A stretch of DNA of 64,000 bases, taken from contig JAGQDJ010000260.1 of the NCBI GenBank assembly GCA_022885665.1, forward strand, positions 310,001 through 374,000. Direction: 5' to 3'. The stretch is from Triops longicaudatus (taxonomy: Eukaryota > Arthropoda > Branchiopoda > Notostraca > Triopsidae). A program made the translations under genes and the position numbers. The notes beneath the pieces are model-generated. The model saw only the letters and a program-made list of their open reading frames with translations. It was not told the DNA's origin and did no database searches. This document shows, piece after piece, positions 23,442 through 38,832 of this stretch. Every line of letters begins with the position of its first letter. Position 1 is the first letter of the stretch.

Positions 23442-24583
23442 CCTCACAACTGGTTTAACGTGAACTTGGGAAACTCAAAAAGCATTGCGGCAAAATGCCG
23501 TTTTTGAACTACGTTTCACCATCTAGAAGCTAATACACGAAATTCTCTTGTTAACGAAAAAGAATAGTAATCAAGTAAGGTAATGAAACTGCATACTTCT
23601 GTTATCTTAGCAATGTCACTTCAGGCCTAATTGGTGCTACTCTATTTTTTTCTGTTTTCAACATTTCTGCTTCTGCACATAAAAAAAGTAAAAGAATACA
23701 GGAACTCAACGTATTGGAGAAATTGGTGTAGCAGACTCCCGTGTGAGTTGGTGATACGCTGGCATGGTAGTGCATTTCAAAATTGTCATCGAGAATTTGT
23801 CACAATTTCTGAGAATGAAGGAGGTTAAAGATACTGTAACGTTTACGTAAATAAGCACCATCTCGTGCTCAAAGCCTGGGTTGTCTGCTTGAGTGCGACA
23901 CAGCAACTGCCTGTGGATTCTAAAAGTCCTAATTCGAATACAAATTGCACAAGAAAGGATCAACCTTTACTAGAACACAACGTGCGAAATCTATAAGAAT
24001 GTCCTGATACTCGAAAATAAGTGCTACAGTTAATCTTTGGACCACAAAATACGTAACACCCCGGTGGCAGTGGTAATACACGTGAACAAAGGTTCCGAAA
24101 AGGTGCACACTCCTTAGCACTGGCAAAAAGTGAGCCAGCTGCTTGTCAAATAATATAATCTTTCAGCGGAAAAAGCTTATTCCGTTTCTAGAACTACATA
24201 ATTGCAATTGTCAATGCCAACGTTTCCTGTGTTTCGAAACTCGCTCCTTACAATTGCGCAGATCCAAGCAAACTGTTCTTCGAAAAGCATTTCTGATAAA
24301 AACTTGTAACTAAACCTAATAAAACAATTTTTATGCAGTAAATTGTACACACGTGTACGCTTGCCAAAATTGCAGTTCAGATTAGCTGGTACAATTTCTA
24401 CTGTAAACCCTATTTCTGTTTAGCAAACAAAAGCGTACAACAAACAAGGAAAGACCGGAAGCTTTATAGTTACTGCATATATTATCAGCAGACAATAGAT
24501 AGTTTTCGTATTCTGGAAACTGGATAGTGGCCGCATCTTTTATTGCTGTAAAGAAAACTCCAAGGTGTCAGTTTAAAGTATGA

Positions 24584-24592
24584 TATATATAC
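24584..24592 (+). promoter_or_regulatory. TATA-like box of the PAN-like secreted protein gene
   Basis: TATATATAC lies 62-70 bases upstream of the ATG at 24654. No good initiator is seen at the expected distance. Confidence 0.35.
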
Positions 24593-24653
24593 ACAGGACT
24601 ACGTTAAGCGTACTAAGTTTCTTATCGACTGTGACCAAGATACAGTCATCACG

Positions 24654-26002
24654 ATGAGCAAATTTACTTTTGCAATCTTTACATTGGTGTTTGCGGTGGG
24701 TCTAGCTGTTTCTGAGTACAGTCAGCCAGTAAGAATAATTAGCTTATTTTTTTCCTACCCTTATTGCTTTTAGTATTCTCAAACAATTAAATGCACTTCT
24801 GGTCAGGATGCAACCCACGCTCAACTTGTCTCTGATGGAACCAGCTGGGTAACGTACCGTTTATGAAATAATCAACGTCTTGTTGAGCTTCGTTCTCTAT
24901 TTTCTGTTCTGCGTTACTTAACCAGTTAATCTACTAATAACGTCGTTGCTTTCGTTAGTCAATTTGTCACCGTAAATGGTTTCTTTCAGTTCGCATTCCG
25001 AAGCATTTACGAGCGATTCTTTTGGTGTTCTAAAAAGTTCCGCACAACTAGTACGACACCACGACCAAGTACAACTCCAGCAAGTACAACTACGGCAAGT
25101 ACAACTACAGCAAGTACAACTACAGCAACCGCGCCAGTGCGGTTCAGGGCTCTGGCTTGTCCGGACAGTGCCCAACAATTGAACCCTTACACCAGGAACG
25201 GTAATAATTTTCTATGCTTGAAAGGTAGAGGAGGGTAGAGACAATAATAACATTACGACAATAGTAAAATTTTTTTAAAAGAAAAGATCTATAAATAGGT
25301 AAATGCATCGTTGTGGGGACCCATTGTCAAACGCTACACGGTTACCATAACAGTATTTTAAAGCTCAAAAGTTTGTTGTTTGACAGTGTTTTCTTCACAA
25401 TCATTAACAGCTGATTTATGTGCTTCAATGAATACAACCTTAACAGCAAGCACACATTGAATAATTCGACTAATTCTCATTATTCCAAATGGAACTTTGT
25501 ATAGTGCTACTTAACGGTATGTATCATGACTGATTTGTTACAACACATGAAACCTCTCGTTCAAAAGTTATGGCTTTTGGTACATTCGTGTAACGTTACT
25601 TTTTTCCCACTGTCTTATATGCTCTTATATCTCTTATATACTGCTTAACCGCGAAAACTATCCTGGAAAATAGTCAAGTGATGTTGACATGAAATATTCC
25701 AGCTCCTTTACCCTCTCAATATGAATGGTTCGTGTTTATGTCCTATCATGTGATCTGCAGGTACTATTTGCCCAACATTGTCGAAGTGCCTATGCGATCG
25801 GGGTCTGACAGCAGGAAATAGGGTGGAGGTGACAAATGCAAATGACTGTTTTACAGCATGCTCCAAGCAACCGAATTGCACTGCTTTTTCTCACGGCAAT
25901 ATTGGTAACGCAACCTACTGCACCTTGTCTGACTCCAACTCTCCGGTGGTTTCGCTGGTGCCGGGGAACTTTGTATGCGCCTGCCAAGTAACGCTTACTT
26001 GA
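24654..26002 (+). CDS. secreted threonine-rich protein with PAN/Apple-like C-terminal domain
   Basis: Exons 24654..24728, 24774..24848, 24990..25200, 25761..26002; 200 residues, frame-consistent. A clear signal peptide (SKFTFAIFTLVFAVGLAVS) is followed by a short N-terminal part, a mucin-like linker of STTTA units (residues about 70-90) and a Cys-rich C-terminal domain from residue 121 containing CPTLSKCLCDRGLTAG, NANDCFTACSKQPNCTAFSH and YCTLSD. The DCFTAC....NCTAF spacing is that of PAN/Apple domains, which bind proteins or sugars outside cells. The protein could be a mucus, cuticle or immune component; this is inference. Exon 3 is the least certain because another frame is also open there, but only this frame joins both neighbours and carries the Thr repeat. 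Confidence 0.62.
25066..25128 (+). repeat. 15-bp coding minisatellite (AGTACAACTACAGCA type)
   Basis: About four imperfect tandem copies of a 15-nt unit that encode Ser-Thr-Thr-Thr-Ala (first copy Ser-Thr-Thr-Pro-Ala). The length is a multiple of three, so copy-number changes would keep the frame of the host gene. Confidence 0.7.
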
Positions 26003-27260
26003 CCAATTTTCATAAAGTATTATAACCGATTCTTATTTATTCAGAAATAATCTGCGAATTGAATTGATAACATCTATAAATTGATTCTTGTATTGAAAGA
26101 ATGCCGCAAAGCTTTATTCCTTCTGGTAAAACTACGCCAACCTCTTCCTTTCGCTATCGACTTCATGGCAGTCCACAGCACTTCTCTAATCTATTAGTAG
26201 AACGGTGGTGGGATTAACTACACTTACTTTACACCCCTGGTCGTTCTATGACTTTATAAGTTCGGCAATAAAATACCGCATACGAAATGTAATGCTTCCC
26301 TACTATTTTCTTCTTCTGCAACAATTTGCATTTCTCTATAGCAATGTTTCCTATCTAAAAAACAGAAACTCGCGCATACATTCAAAATTCGTATCCAAAA
26401 TTAAAATGAGCTCTTAAAGCTTATTTCTGTTCAACTTTTTTCGCAAAAACTATATGCAAAAACTGTAGCTTTGGTATGACTTTTAATCTTGGAATTCTGC
26501 AATAACTTCGTTTATTATTTCTACACATTGGATACAAAATACCTATGATTATGACTGCTCAACTGTGACTGACTGACTCTCTAAGTCGCAGTCCTGACCA
26601 AACCGAAGTATGCGTTCGGACAAAAAGCATCCAAGAGTAATCCTAAAGCTCTTCAGCGCGACTGGAACTCGAACGAACTGGTAAAGGAATCGAAGGAGTC
26701 GGCAAAAGGGGAGGAATTAAGTTACTTGCGTTAAGGGGAGGTTTTGAATGATTAAGTACGCTAAGCGAGGCCTCCTAAGCCTTTGCGTAAGAGATAAGGA
26801 GGTTTTTGTAGGTTTGCCTAAAGCACGCGTTACTCACGTTAAGCGAGGGCGTAAGAGCATTTGTTGAATACCTAACAACGGTAAGCGAGGGCTCAAAGTC
26901 TTTGCGTTAGGGAAATAATGTTTTCTTTTTATATTTAGGAAGATTCGCTTAAAGAACGCATTAATAGTGTTAACCGATGGTATAGAACGCTTTGTAGGAG
27001 GCTGTAAGATCCGAAAAATGTCTTTGACGCATATGCTTGTCGCACAGGCCGTCGCATAAAGGGAAGAGCTTGGTACTTTCCTGCATAGAGGTAGACAGCA
27101 TTTAAAGCACGCGCCATTACATGTGTCCCCGCATGGTGGCAGGCTGGTCTTTTTGTAGACAACACCAACCAACAAAATCTAATTGGTCTAAACACGTGTC
27201 TGACAGCTTTTCTGTTGCTTTCGTGACAAGGTGAATACTCAGTGAGTGCAAAATACCATA
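26003..27260. other. spacer before UTP14
   Basis: No gene recognised. It contains a degenerate repeat cluster at 26758-26920. A TCAGTG initiator-like motif at 27239 lies 22 bases before the UTP14 start codon. Confidence 0.35.
26758..26920. repeat. degenerate repeats with an ACGnTAAGCGAGG core
   Basis: The core occurs at 26758, 26837 and 26878, each followed by related GCGTAAG or TTTGCGTTAG sequence; a weaker GCGTTAAGGGGAGG copy lies at 26728. Spacing is irregular (79 and 41 nt). Not a known element to me. Confidence 0.4.
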
Positions 27261-30220
27261 ATGCCTACCGGAGTGGATGATGTTTTATCTTCACTTGTAT
27301 CAACTAAAGGAGACAGTGATGGTGAAGTCGACGATGCGAAACATGAAAAGTTATTACGTACTGTTTCAAAGATTTCTAACTCAAAACGGTGTGTTGCTAT
27401 TACATTTTATGTTCCTTGAATTAGACCTTAAATAACTTGTTGTAGAAGTGTTTACGGGTACGAGAGAACTGAACCTGCTGCCCAGTTAGATGAGTTTGTG
27501 AAGACTGGAATTAACAAACAGCAATCTGTTCAAGTAGAAGACTTGCTCAAGTCTCTTGGAGAAAATGCAACGGTAACAACACTGAAAAAGAAGATCGGCA
27601 AAGCCCAGAAACGAGCACAGACTATTGCTGCACCTCTTGAAAAGCCTCAAGCAGAGAAGGTAACCCTTCGTAACCAATTTATCTGTTGTATTTTCATAAT
27701 TTGTTACGTAGGCCAGGCGTTTAGCTGGATATGAACGTGTGGCAAACGAAGTGGGACGCTGGGATGCAATCGTGCAGCAACACAGAGAAGCAGATCACCT
27801 TAGGTTTCCATTGGCTAAGCCTGAAATAAAAGTATACTCCGCAACGGAATTAGCCACTAAATTTACGGTAAAAATAAGAATCCATATAGAATAAATTCAC
27901 TTACCTTAAATCCGATGAATCACTTAATTTTATACTTGTTACAGCCCAAAACACCATTGGAGCAGCAAATAGCAGCTGTTCTGCAAACTAGCAAACACAT
28001 TGTTCAGCCTGGCGAGGTAAATGTCTACTTCAGCTTTGTTTTTCATAGAATGATCGTTATTTCTGAAACAACTTTAGGAGCTCTCGCAAGCTGAAAAAGA
28101 CGTTTTAAAGTCAATGTCGCTAGAAGAAGCTTTGGAACGACGTCGTGAATTAGCGCGATATCGAGCTCTACAATCCTACCAAGAGGCCAAAGCTCGCAGA
28201 CAGAATAAAATCAAGAGCAAAAAGTTAGGAGCGTTTTCTGCTTTTGAATCTTTGTCTAAACTCTACCAATAACTTAGGTACCATCGATTAATGAAAAAAG
28301 ACCGTTTGAAGAAGCAACTTGCAGCTTTTGAGACACTGAAAGCCACAGATCCAGAAGCCGCCTTAAAAGAATTGGACCGTTTGGAAGATCAAAGAGTGGA
28401 AGAAAGAGCATCATTGAGACACAAATCCACTGGAAAGTGGGCCAAAACGCAAATCCTACGAGCGAAATATGACAAAGATGTAATTCCACATTAAATTTTC
28501 GAAAACTGTCCTCATCACTTTTTAATTTCGTTTCTAGGCTAGAGCTGTACTAGCTGAGCAGTTGAGAGTAGGCAAGGCACTTGTAGAAAAAGCACGTGTG
28601 GAGAGTGACGACGAGTCACCCGAAGCTGCAATTCCAGTTGAAATCAATACGAATAACCCGTGGTTGAAACCTGGCGCCGACAACAATACTGACGATGGAG
28701 CTGAAAAGGTGAACTACCGCAAATACTGGACAGAAGTCAATGAAGCTCAGACCGCCAAGCGGAAGTTAATGGAATCGGATACTAAGGTTGAAGAGTCTGA
28801 AGAAAAGAAGAAAAAATCAGAGGTGGAACACCCTGCTGCTGAATTAAATCAGAATTTGGATCACGCTCCGAAAGCGTCGGATGCAAAGGTTGAAGAGAAT
28901 AAAAAAAGGAAGAAGAAATCAAAGTTGGAAACCCCTGCTGCTAATTCAAATCAGACATCGAATCAAGTTCCGAAAGCGTCGGACGCAAACGTTGAAGTAA
29001 CTGAAATAAACAAGGAAACACCAGAGATACAAATTCCTGCGCCTAGTATTGATCAGATATTCAAACAAGCGTCGAAAAAGCCGAAAACCAAAGCACAAAT
29101 TAAGAAAACGACAGCCGCTCCGAAAAAGAAAAACAATAATGTAAAGACCAAGACCAGTAACGAAAAGGAAAAAAGCCTTCCGGAAGCTCTTCCGCTCAAA
29201 ATACGCAATGAATCACTAGAAGAAGGAAGCCAGCGTCTTCAGACTTTACAAGACATGGATGACTTACCAGCAGAAAAGGATGATAAACTCGCAGATAATG
29301 CCGCAATGAGCCAACATTTAGTAGAGCAAAACGCTCCCGCCCCGCCTGTTAATGAAGGTCCCGAATTGGATCCTGCGCAGTTTTTGGCTGTAGAACCTAG
29401 AAAGTTGAGGTCTGTGGCGCCCAATTTTGAAGAAGTTGATGGTGAGAGTAGCAGCGATGAAGAGGCAGAAAATAACGCGCAACGAATAACCATTGCCGAG
29501 GCTTTTGCCGAAGATGACGTCATAGATCAATTCAGGTAAAATCAAACCATTTTTACTCGTTTTGAACTTGACTGTTAAATGAATTCTTTTCAGGGCCGAA
29601 AAGAAGCGCGTCATTGATGCTGCGACTCCGAAAGATATTGACTTAAGCTTGCCTGGCTGGGGATCATGGGGTGGAACTGACATTAAACCTGGAAAATCTA
29701 GGCATAAGAAGAAACGGTTTTTGGTCAAAGCTCCGCCTGCTGCACCGCGTAGGGATGACAACAAAGGACATTTGATTATAAATGAGCAGAAGAGTCAAGC
29801 GCTCCGTAACCATCAAGTAAAATCTGTTTCATTAAGTAGCAATTTCTCGCTTTCACGGTATCACTTTTCGTGCAGGTGAAAGCGCTCCCGTTTCCTTTTA
29901 CTTCAGTTGCAGCCTTTGAATCGTCCATTCGAGCACCAGTGGCTCCTACCTTCGTGCCTGAAATTGCAAGCCGTGTCCTAACGAAACCGAAGATCGTGAC
30001 GCGATTAGGTACGGTGATTGAACCGATGGATGAAGAAGCCCTAGCAGCGAAGCCAGGCCAGGTTAAGCTGAAAGGCGCTGAAGCAATTGGGAAAAAACCG
30101 AAAGAGGTGCCAGATAAACGTAAGCCGGACAAGAAGTTCCAAAAACGTAATCCAGGCAAGAAGCTCGTAAAGAAAGGGGGAGTTAGGAGTAAAAAAGGCG
30201 CCAAGCAGGCACGGAAGTGA
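27261..30220 (+). CDS. UTP14: U3 snoRNA-associated protein UTP14
   Basis: Nucleolar SSU-processome component that activates the DEAH helicase Dhr1 during 18S rRNA processing. Exons 27261..27388, 27446..27659, 27712..27867, 27945..28016, 28078..28223, 28278..28479, 28538..29535, 29594..29816, 29876..30220; 827 residues (human UTP14A 771). Family blocks in order: KTPLEQQI, MSLEEALERRRELARYRALQSY, EAKARRQNKIKSKKYHRLMKK, AALKELDRLEDQR, ERASLRHKSTGKWAK, then NPW in the middle, AFAEDDVIDQFRAEKK, LPGWGSWGG, RFLVKAPPAAPRRDDN, ALPFPFTSVAAFESSIRAP and a very basic nucleolar-type tail. The large seventh exon holds a Lys/Glu-rich disordered insert with about three 34-codon repeats (DAKVEE...PKAS) that explains the extra length. 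Closely follows on the same strand by two proteases, 140 bp apart from the first. Confidence 0.93.
28775..29080 (+). repeat. 102-bp tandem repeats coding a 34-residue unit in UTP14
   Basis: The serine-Asp(/Asp-Ala) start of the unit falls at 28775, 28877 and 28979, exactly 102 nt apart, with a degenerate end near 29072 (93 nt). Each unit runs acidic-basic (KVEE, KKKKS), then PAA..NQ....PKAS. Divergent enough to be old duplications. Confidence 0.65.
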
Positions 30221-30359
30221 GGACAAAATATCGGTTATGTAAAAGCGATATGAAAATACATTTAGAAGCCATGGAAAAATTTACACCTGTTGTTATTGAT
30301 AAGTCGTAGTTCTCTTAATATGAAAATGAGAGTTAGGGAGTCTTATATCTGTGAGGAAG

Positions 30360-31704
<1,345 letters not shown>

Positions 31705-31734
31705 ATGCATTATTGTCGGATGGGGGTCGCAAGA

Positions 31735-31740
31735 AATAAA
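31735..31740 (+). terminator. polyadenylation signal of protease 1
   Basis: AATAAA 31 bases after the stop codon at 31704. Confidence 0.6.
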
Positions 31741-31916
31741 TATTGGGTCCTATAAAAGTCTGTTTCCTCCTGTCTTTGAACTAGTTTTCTGCTAGGTGCT
31801 GTCAATAACGAGGTTAATGCAAACCACAGATTAAGAAGCTACTCAGATCAAAGTGGGCGCTAATTTGCATGAATTAAGGTAACGGGTTTTAGCTAAATGC
31901 GGGCAGTTAAGCATCG

Positions 31917-31952
31917 TATAAATTGGAAAAGACAACTATTGAGATGTCAGTT
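31917..31952 (+). promoter_or_regulatory. core promoter of protease 2: TATA box and initiator
   Basis: TATAAAT at 31917-31923 and TCAGTT at 31947-31952, whose A is 32 bases after the first T of the TATA box. This is a textbook arthropod TATA plus Inr pair, 40 bases before the ATG at 31992. Confidence 0.75.
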
Positions 31953-31991
31953 GATCATAAAAGTTCCCGACGTTCGTGTTAAAAGTCCATC

Positions 31992-33109
31992 ATGCAACAG
32001 AGCTGGGTTTTTCTGTTTGTTATAATTGGAATAGCTGCAGAACAAATTTGTGACGGTAAAATATTCTATTACGAGCTATGGAATCTAAATAATTCTCCTA
32101 CTGCAGAAAATTGTGGACTGTTAAACGACCCTTTCAAGCATCCCAAGATCATAGGCGGTGAACCATTCTTCCCTAACCAGTTTCCTTGGCTAGTCCCTAT
32201 TAAGATTTCGAGCATTGTTGCACAATTCTACTGCGGGGCTACAATTATTAAAGCCAGATTTTTGTTGACTGCAGCACACTGTCTAGAAGTCGAGTATATC
32301 CTATCATTCGGAAAAAAAAGAACCTTAGAAGTACTAAGAATACTACGTTGACAGGAACATTACTAAAGTTGAGGCCATGATTGGCTTTCACTCACTCCCT
32401 GGACCAACTTACAACGAAACGACCGGTTTCGAGCAATTTGTAAAAGCGAAACACGCTGTTCTTCATGACGAATATGACACGAACACCGTTGATAACGACA
32501 TCGCTTTACTGGAACTTGAGGAGCCAATCTCGTTCAACGCCGCAGTCCACGCCATTTGTCTGCCGAGACCAGAGTCGCCAATTAAACTTGAAAAGAAAAC
32601 AGCAACTGTGGCAGGATGGGGTGTGCAGAGCAACACCGGTAAAACTTCAGAGACTGCAACAATATTAACTATTTTTTGATTATTTAACCACAAGGCTCTG
32701 ATCCATTTCCAACTAAGCCTCATGCTGCCAATGTAACCATCTGGTCCTGGGAAAAGTGCAGATCACTGCTAACTCGCGATTTGCTCATTTCGGAAAACAT
32801 GCTTTGTGCTAGCGAAGAAGGAAAGGATGCTTGCCAAGTAAATAAATGCAAAAATTACTCTTACGCTTACAAAGTATTACGTTCTAGGGTGATAGTGGGG
32901 GTCCTCTGATCGTGGTTAACGAAACGGAGGACTCTGAGAATGAAGTAGAAGGAAGCAGCTCAGATCGTTACATTCAAGTTGGTATAGTATCGTGGGGTAT
33001 GGGTTGTGCTTCCCACTTTCCAGGCATGTATACGCGTGTTTCACGTTACATTGACTGGATTCAAAACGTGACAGCAGCTGACAACTGTATGCCTTTTGCG
33101 CCTAAGTAA
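31992..33109 (+). CDS. trypsin-like serine protease 2
   Basis: Secreted S1A protease. Exons 31992..32055, 32107..32293, 32355..32638, 32695..32837, 32888..33109; 299 residues. Signal peptide ([15 protein letters not shown]) then a propeptide with one Cys, activation site HPK/IIGGEP, catalytic His in LLTAAHC, Asp in NDIALLEL, Ser in [10 protein letters not shown], and Asp six before the Ser, predicting trypsin-like specificity. An acidic Ser/Glu loop ([16 protein letters not shown]) sits in the C-terminal barrel. The propeptide Cys may pair with the catalytic domain after activation, as in chymotrypsin-type enzymes. Exon 1 could instead read through, because the first 51-nt intron is in frame and stop-free; splicing is preferred for its GT..AG ends and the matching intron in protease 1. 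It ends only 53 bp from the antisense NKAP stop. Confidence 0.9.
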
Positions 33110-33162
33110 TTTATTTATGTAATACAGTATACAAACATAGCAGCAAAAAAAAAAATGTCTTT

Positions 33163-35135
<1,973 letters not shown>

Positions 35136-38100
35136 ATGGCCAAGAAGAAAACCAGAAGACGCCAGAACGATCCTGGTATAGAGGACTCAGATTCTTCTGA
35201 TAATACGGCGCCTGTCAAAGGTATCTTTAAATTACCTTATTATAGAGCCCGTCCGGCATTGACAGTTGAATCTTTCTTCATATCTTAGTATCCATGATAC
35301 ATTATTAGCATCGAAACTGCTCCAGTGTACATAGTTCTCAACAATGTAATACTTTCCGAAAGGCGTGTTGAAATCACGTGTTCTCACGAATACATGAAGC
35401 CTCTTATTGTTACGAAGCAGCGAGGGTAAGGGATTAAGCGGTAGGGTACCACGTATAAGGATTCTTACTTAGATCACGCACGTCCTTCTTGGCCTCCTTT
35501 CATTTTGGCAGTAACTTCCTAGTCCTCAAAATGTTAAGACGTTTCAAAAGCCTGTCAATTACTTTAGGCACGTTCTTCGAATTTTAGTTCGACCGAAAAA
35601 AAGTACCTGTTCTAAATAAGTATTTTTGAAATTTCTAGGTTCTCCAAACTGCACCCATCTTGCCAAAGCCATTAACCTTCCATTGCTCAGGAAGAGTCTG
35701 AAAGAAGTTCGTCTTTCAGTGTGCGCACAATGTACCAACGAATCTTTACTGTCACGGGATGGACCTCCTGCCTCCGTTGAAGATCCTCCTACTTCTGCAC
35801 CGGGAGTCATGGAAGATGAATCGGACAAGCCTGTGAAGAACAAATCAGTCGAGGAATCTTCGACTTCGTCCAATCCCTTATGGGTCTGTTTACAATGCGG
35901 TTACTGTGGCTGTGGGGGCATTTCCGACAAATCGCATTCCTTGTTGCATTACCGTACGCCTCGCTCTTCTTCCCACGCACTGTTCGTGGACACTCAAACT
36001 TGGTCAGGGTATTGCCTAGATTGCAATCAAGAAATCGATTCCAGCGTGAGTGCCAGGTTGACAGAATGCATTCAACTGATTCGCAAAGCAGCAGGCATGG
36101 GTGCATTGACCATAGAGAGCAAACCGAAGCCGACCACCAACAGCATGACTCGTTCAGTTAGTTTGTCGGTTTCTATCGTGGGAGCTGTCAATGGCACAGA
36201 AAACAAAGAGGCACCGATTGTAAACGGAGATTCCGACAGTAAAGCCAAAGATCTTGTGGAGTCTCTTCCTAGCGTAAAAGTACCGAAAAAAGCGATGTAA
36301 AACTCTTCATTATGCTAATGGTGTGATTTTTAGGGTTTGTCCAATCTGGGAAATACCTGCTTCTTCAATTCTGTCATGCAAGTGTTAAGCCAAACGCATT
36401 TGTTAACACAATTACTAGACATTCACTGCCAAGATGGACAAGTAATGTGGCCTTTCAGAATTTATATAATTTTCTTAATTAAAAATATTCTAAGAATATG
36501 CTGTCGACGTAAATACATTAAGAATTTTATAAAAGGACTTTTACGAATCTGGCGTTTGTTATACTAGGTTTTACGGCTGGCCGGTTCTGCAAAAACCAAC
36601 CAGTGTGACGATAGTGGCCGAAGTACCCCCAGCACTCTTTCGAGCTTATCAACAAAGGACCAAAATGACTTGGTATTTTTTTATTGTATTATGTTTGGTA
36701 CGTGATTATGAAACATTATTGTAAACACTATTGGCAGCCTCCTTTGGAACTTGTCTTGGAAGGTGGTCGACCATTGTCGTTAGCGCTTGCATCCTTTTTA
36801 AAAGAAATGCACTGTCCGGCGGCCAAACATAAGAACTCTTCCGTGGTAACACCATCCAACTTGTTTTCCCAAATATCCAGGAAAAATCCCCAGTTTCGGG
36901 GTTTTGACCAGCAAGATTCACACGAGCTTTTGCGGCATTTGTTGGATAACCTGAAAAGCGAAGAAATTCTGGTAAGCTTTGTCAAAAAGATGTTTTAAAT
37001 TCTTTGTCTTTTTTTGCAGTTATTTTTTCACATTTAGGTTATTTCTATATAAAATTATTCCCTTCTTGTTTTAGCGATATAGGCACGCTTTACTCAAACA
37101 CTACAACTTACCGAAAAACGTTGTAGCGTCAACAGTGGACCCAAAAGTGAAAGCAGAAGTTAAAGCATACGGAAAGCAAGCTTCGCATACATTGGTTGAT
37201 AAACTGTTTGGCGGGGTGTCTTTGAGCGCAATAACGTGTACAGTGTGCAACACAACGTACCCTCGTTTGGAGAGTTTCATGGACCTGAGTCTGCCACTGG
37301 CTGACGATAAAGTAATCGAGCAGATCGAAAATGAAAAATTATGAGCTTTTTAAAAATAAATATGATTTACGTAGCCCCCGCCGCCTGGACATAGGCGCAA
37401 ACAAGAAGAAGGCAATGTGGATTGCTTCGGACGATCACCTTCGAAAACCGAGTCTAAGAAAGCGAAGCGAGACGCCAAAAAGAAGGCTACTGAGCCCAGA
37501 AACGCCTCACAAACGGATGAAAATCTGTTCGATTCCAAGATAGAGGAGAGCGATCGGTCTTCTGGTGATCTCAGTGAAGCTGACGTGGAAGATAACCTGG
37601 AAAGTGAAGACAAGAAGTCGGGGAGCGATGCCAGTGTTGTCGAAGCGCAGTTGCAGAAATTGAGCATTAACAAAGACGGTGATGAACAGAGCATAAGCAG
37701 CTCGGGCCATGGATCTCAAGAATCAAGCGAGGAAGAAGACTTGAGCAGAGAAAGGTAAGTTTGTTGTATGAGAGTCCATTTATTTTTCTGTAACCCATTT
37801 TTTAATTGCACCTGTTGTGTATTGCTTATAACTTTGATTACTTTTTATTGTTTTGTCTATTGGTTTTTATTGTTTCGTTGTTTCATAGGATGATGAAGAA
37901 GAGTCAATGGGCAATGGCAGCACTAGAGCCATTAGTACCCAAATTAATGATCCATGGTTCAGCAGCTGACACCAGCCTGTACTCATGCTTGCAGCGTTTT
38001 ACAGCACCCGAGTTGTTAACCGGAAGCAACAAATACGGCTGTGAAGAATGCACTCGGAGAGCTGCTGCATTAGCGACCAGCAATGTGCAAGAGGACAAGA

Positions 38101-38762
38101 AGAAAACTGCCACGGTATATAACGTGGCCAGTCTTCGATTGCTCATCTTAGCCCCTCCAGCGTTACTCACGCTCCACGTGAAAAGATTTATGCAAAGTGG
38201 TTTTGAATTGAAGAAATCCCAGAAACATATAAACTTTCCGACTGTTTTGGATTTGGCGTCATTCACATCGATTGCGGCTCCTATGGTAAGTTTTTGTCGT
38301 AACGTTCTAGTTGTATATAATAGGTTTGTGTAATCTTTAGTGCCCGACCAAGATAGGTCACGGACAGACAAAAGTGTTGTATTCATTATATGGGGTTGTG
38401 GAACACAAAGGAAGGTTATCGAGTGGGCACTACACAGCTTTCGTGAAGGTATTACATTTAACTTATTAAATACACGTGTAGCTAATTTTGCTTGTGTGTC
38501 GCAGGTGCGTCCTTTGAATCCTGGTCTGTCGCAGTTCTTGCAAGTTGAACAACTTACGAATGCCTCGTCGGATACTCTTTGCCAGCAGTCGTGGTCGAGA
38601 GGGTCTTCGAGTCCTGTAAATGACGAACCAGGGAAAGACGACTTACCTAGCGATGGAGCGGGGAAGTGGTATCACATCAGTGATACTTCCGTTCGGTCCG
38701 TTACTGTGGATACAGTTTTGAAGGCCCAAGCCTATTTGCTTTTCTACGAACGAATATGCTAA
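35136..38762 (+). CDS. USP16: ubiquitin carboxyl-terminal hydrolase 16/45 type
   Basis: Cysteine deubiquitinase with an N-terminal zinc-finger UBP domain; USP16 removes ubiquitin from histone H2A, USP45 acts in DNA repair. Exons 35136..35220, 35639..36279, 36334..36441, 36568..36672, 36738..36971, 37075..37311, 37375..37754, 37889..38285, 38341..38448, 38505..38762; 850 residues. Zn[47 protein letters not shown] (residues about 29-150). Catalytic Cys box [19 protein letters not shown] box [15 protein letters not shown], zinc-finger-like [19 protein letters not shown], a basic/acidic insert, then [18 protein letters not shown] and His box [11 protein letters not shown]. The start matches MAKKK..R seen in USP16. 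The donor at 36279 has two near-equivalent choices, so two or so residues there are uncertain. USP16 versus USP45 cannot be settled here. Confidence 0.92.
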
Positions 38763-38794
38763 ATGGCGTGAATGTTATAGCTGTGTGATGGGGA

Positions 38795-38822
38795 AATAAA
38801 GCGCATTGTTAGGGATTTTATT
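38795..38822. terminator. overlapping polyadenylation signals of USP16/45 and PIGG
   Basis: AATAAA on the plus strand at 38795-38800 and TTTATT (AATAAA on the minus strand) at 38817-38822. The stop codons are 70 bp apart, so the 3' ends of the two transcripts must overlap. Confidence 0.6.
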
Positions 38823-38832
38823 GTTTTATATT

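Larger units (their letters stand above)
20749..24653. other. gene-poor spacer
   Basis: About 3.9 kb without a recognised gene. It starts with the adaptor's probable 3' untranslated region, and contains a SINE-like element and telomere-like repeats described separately. Remaining sequence is AT-rich and featureless to the eye. Confidence 0.4.

Noticed and set aside
29239..29764. Long minus-strand frames across UTP14
   Set aside because: Shadows of the strongly biased coding strand; no motif or start context.
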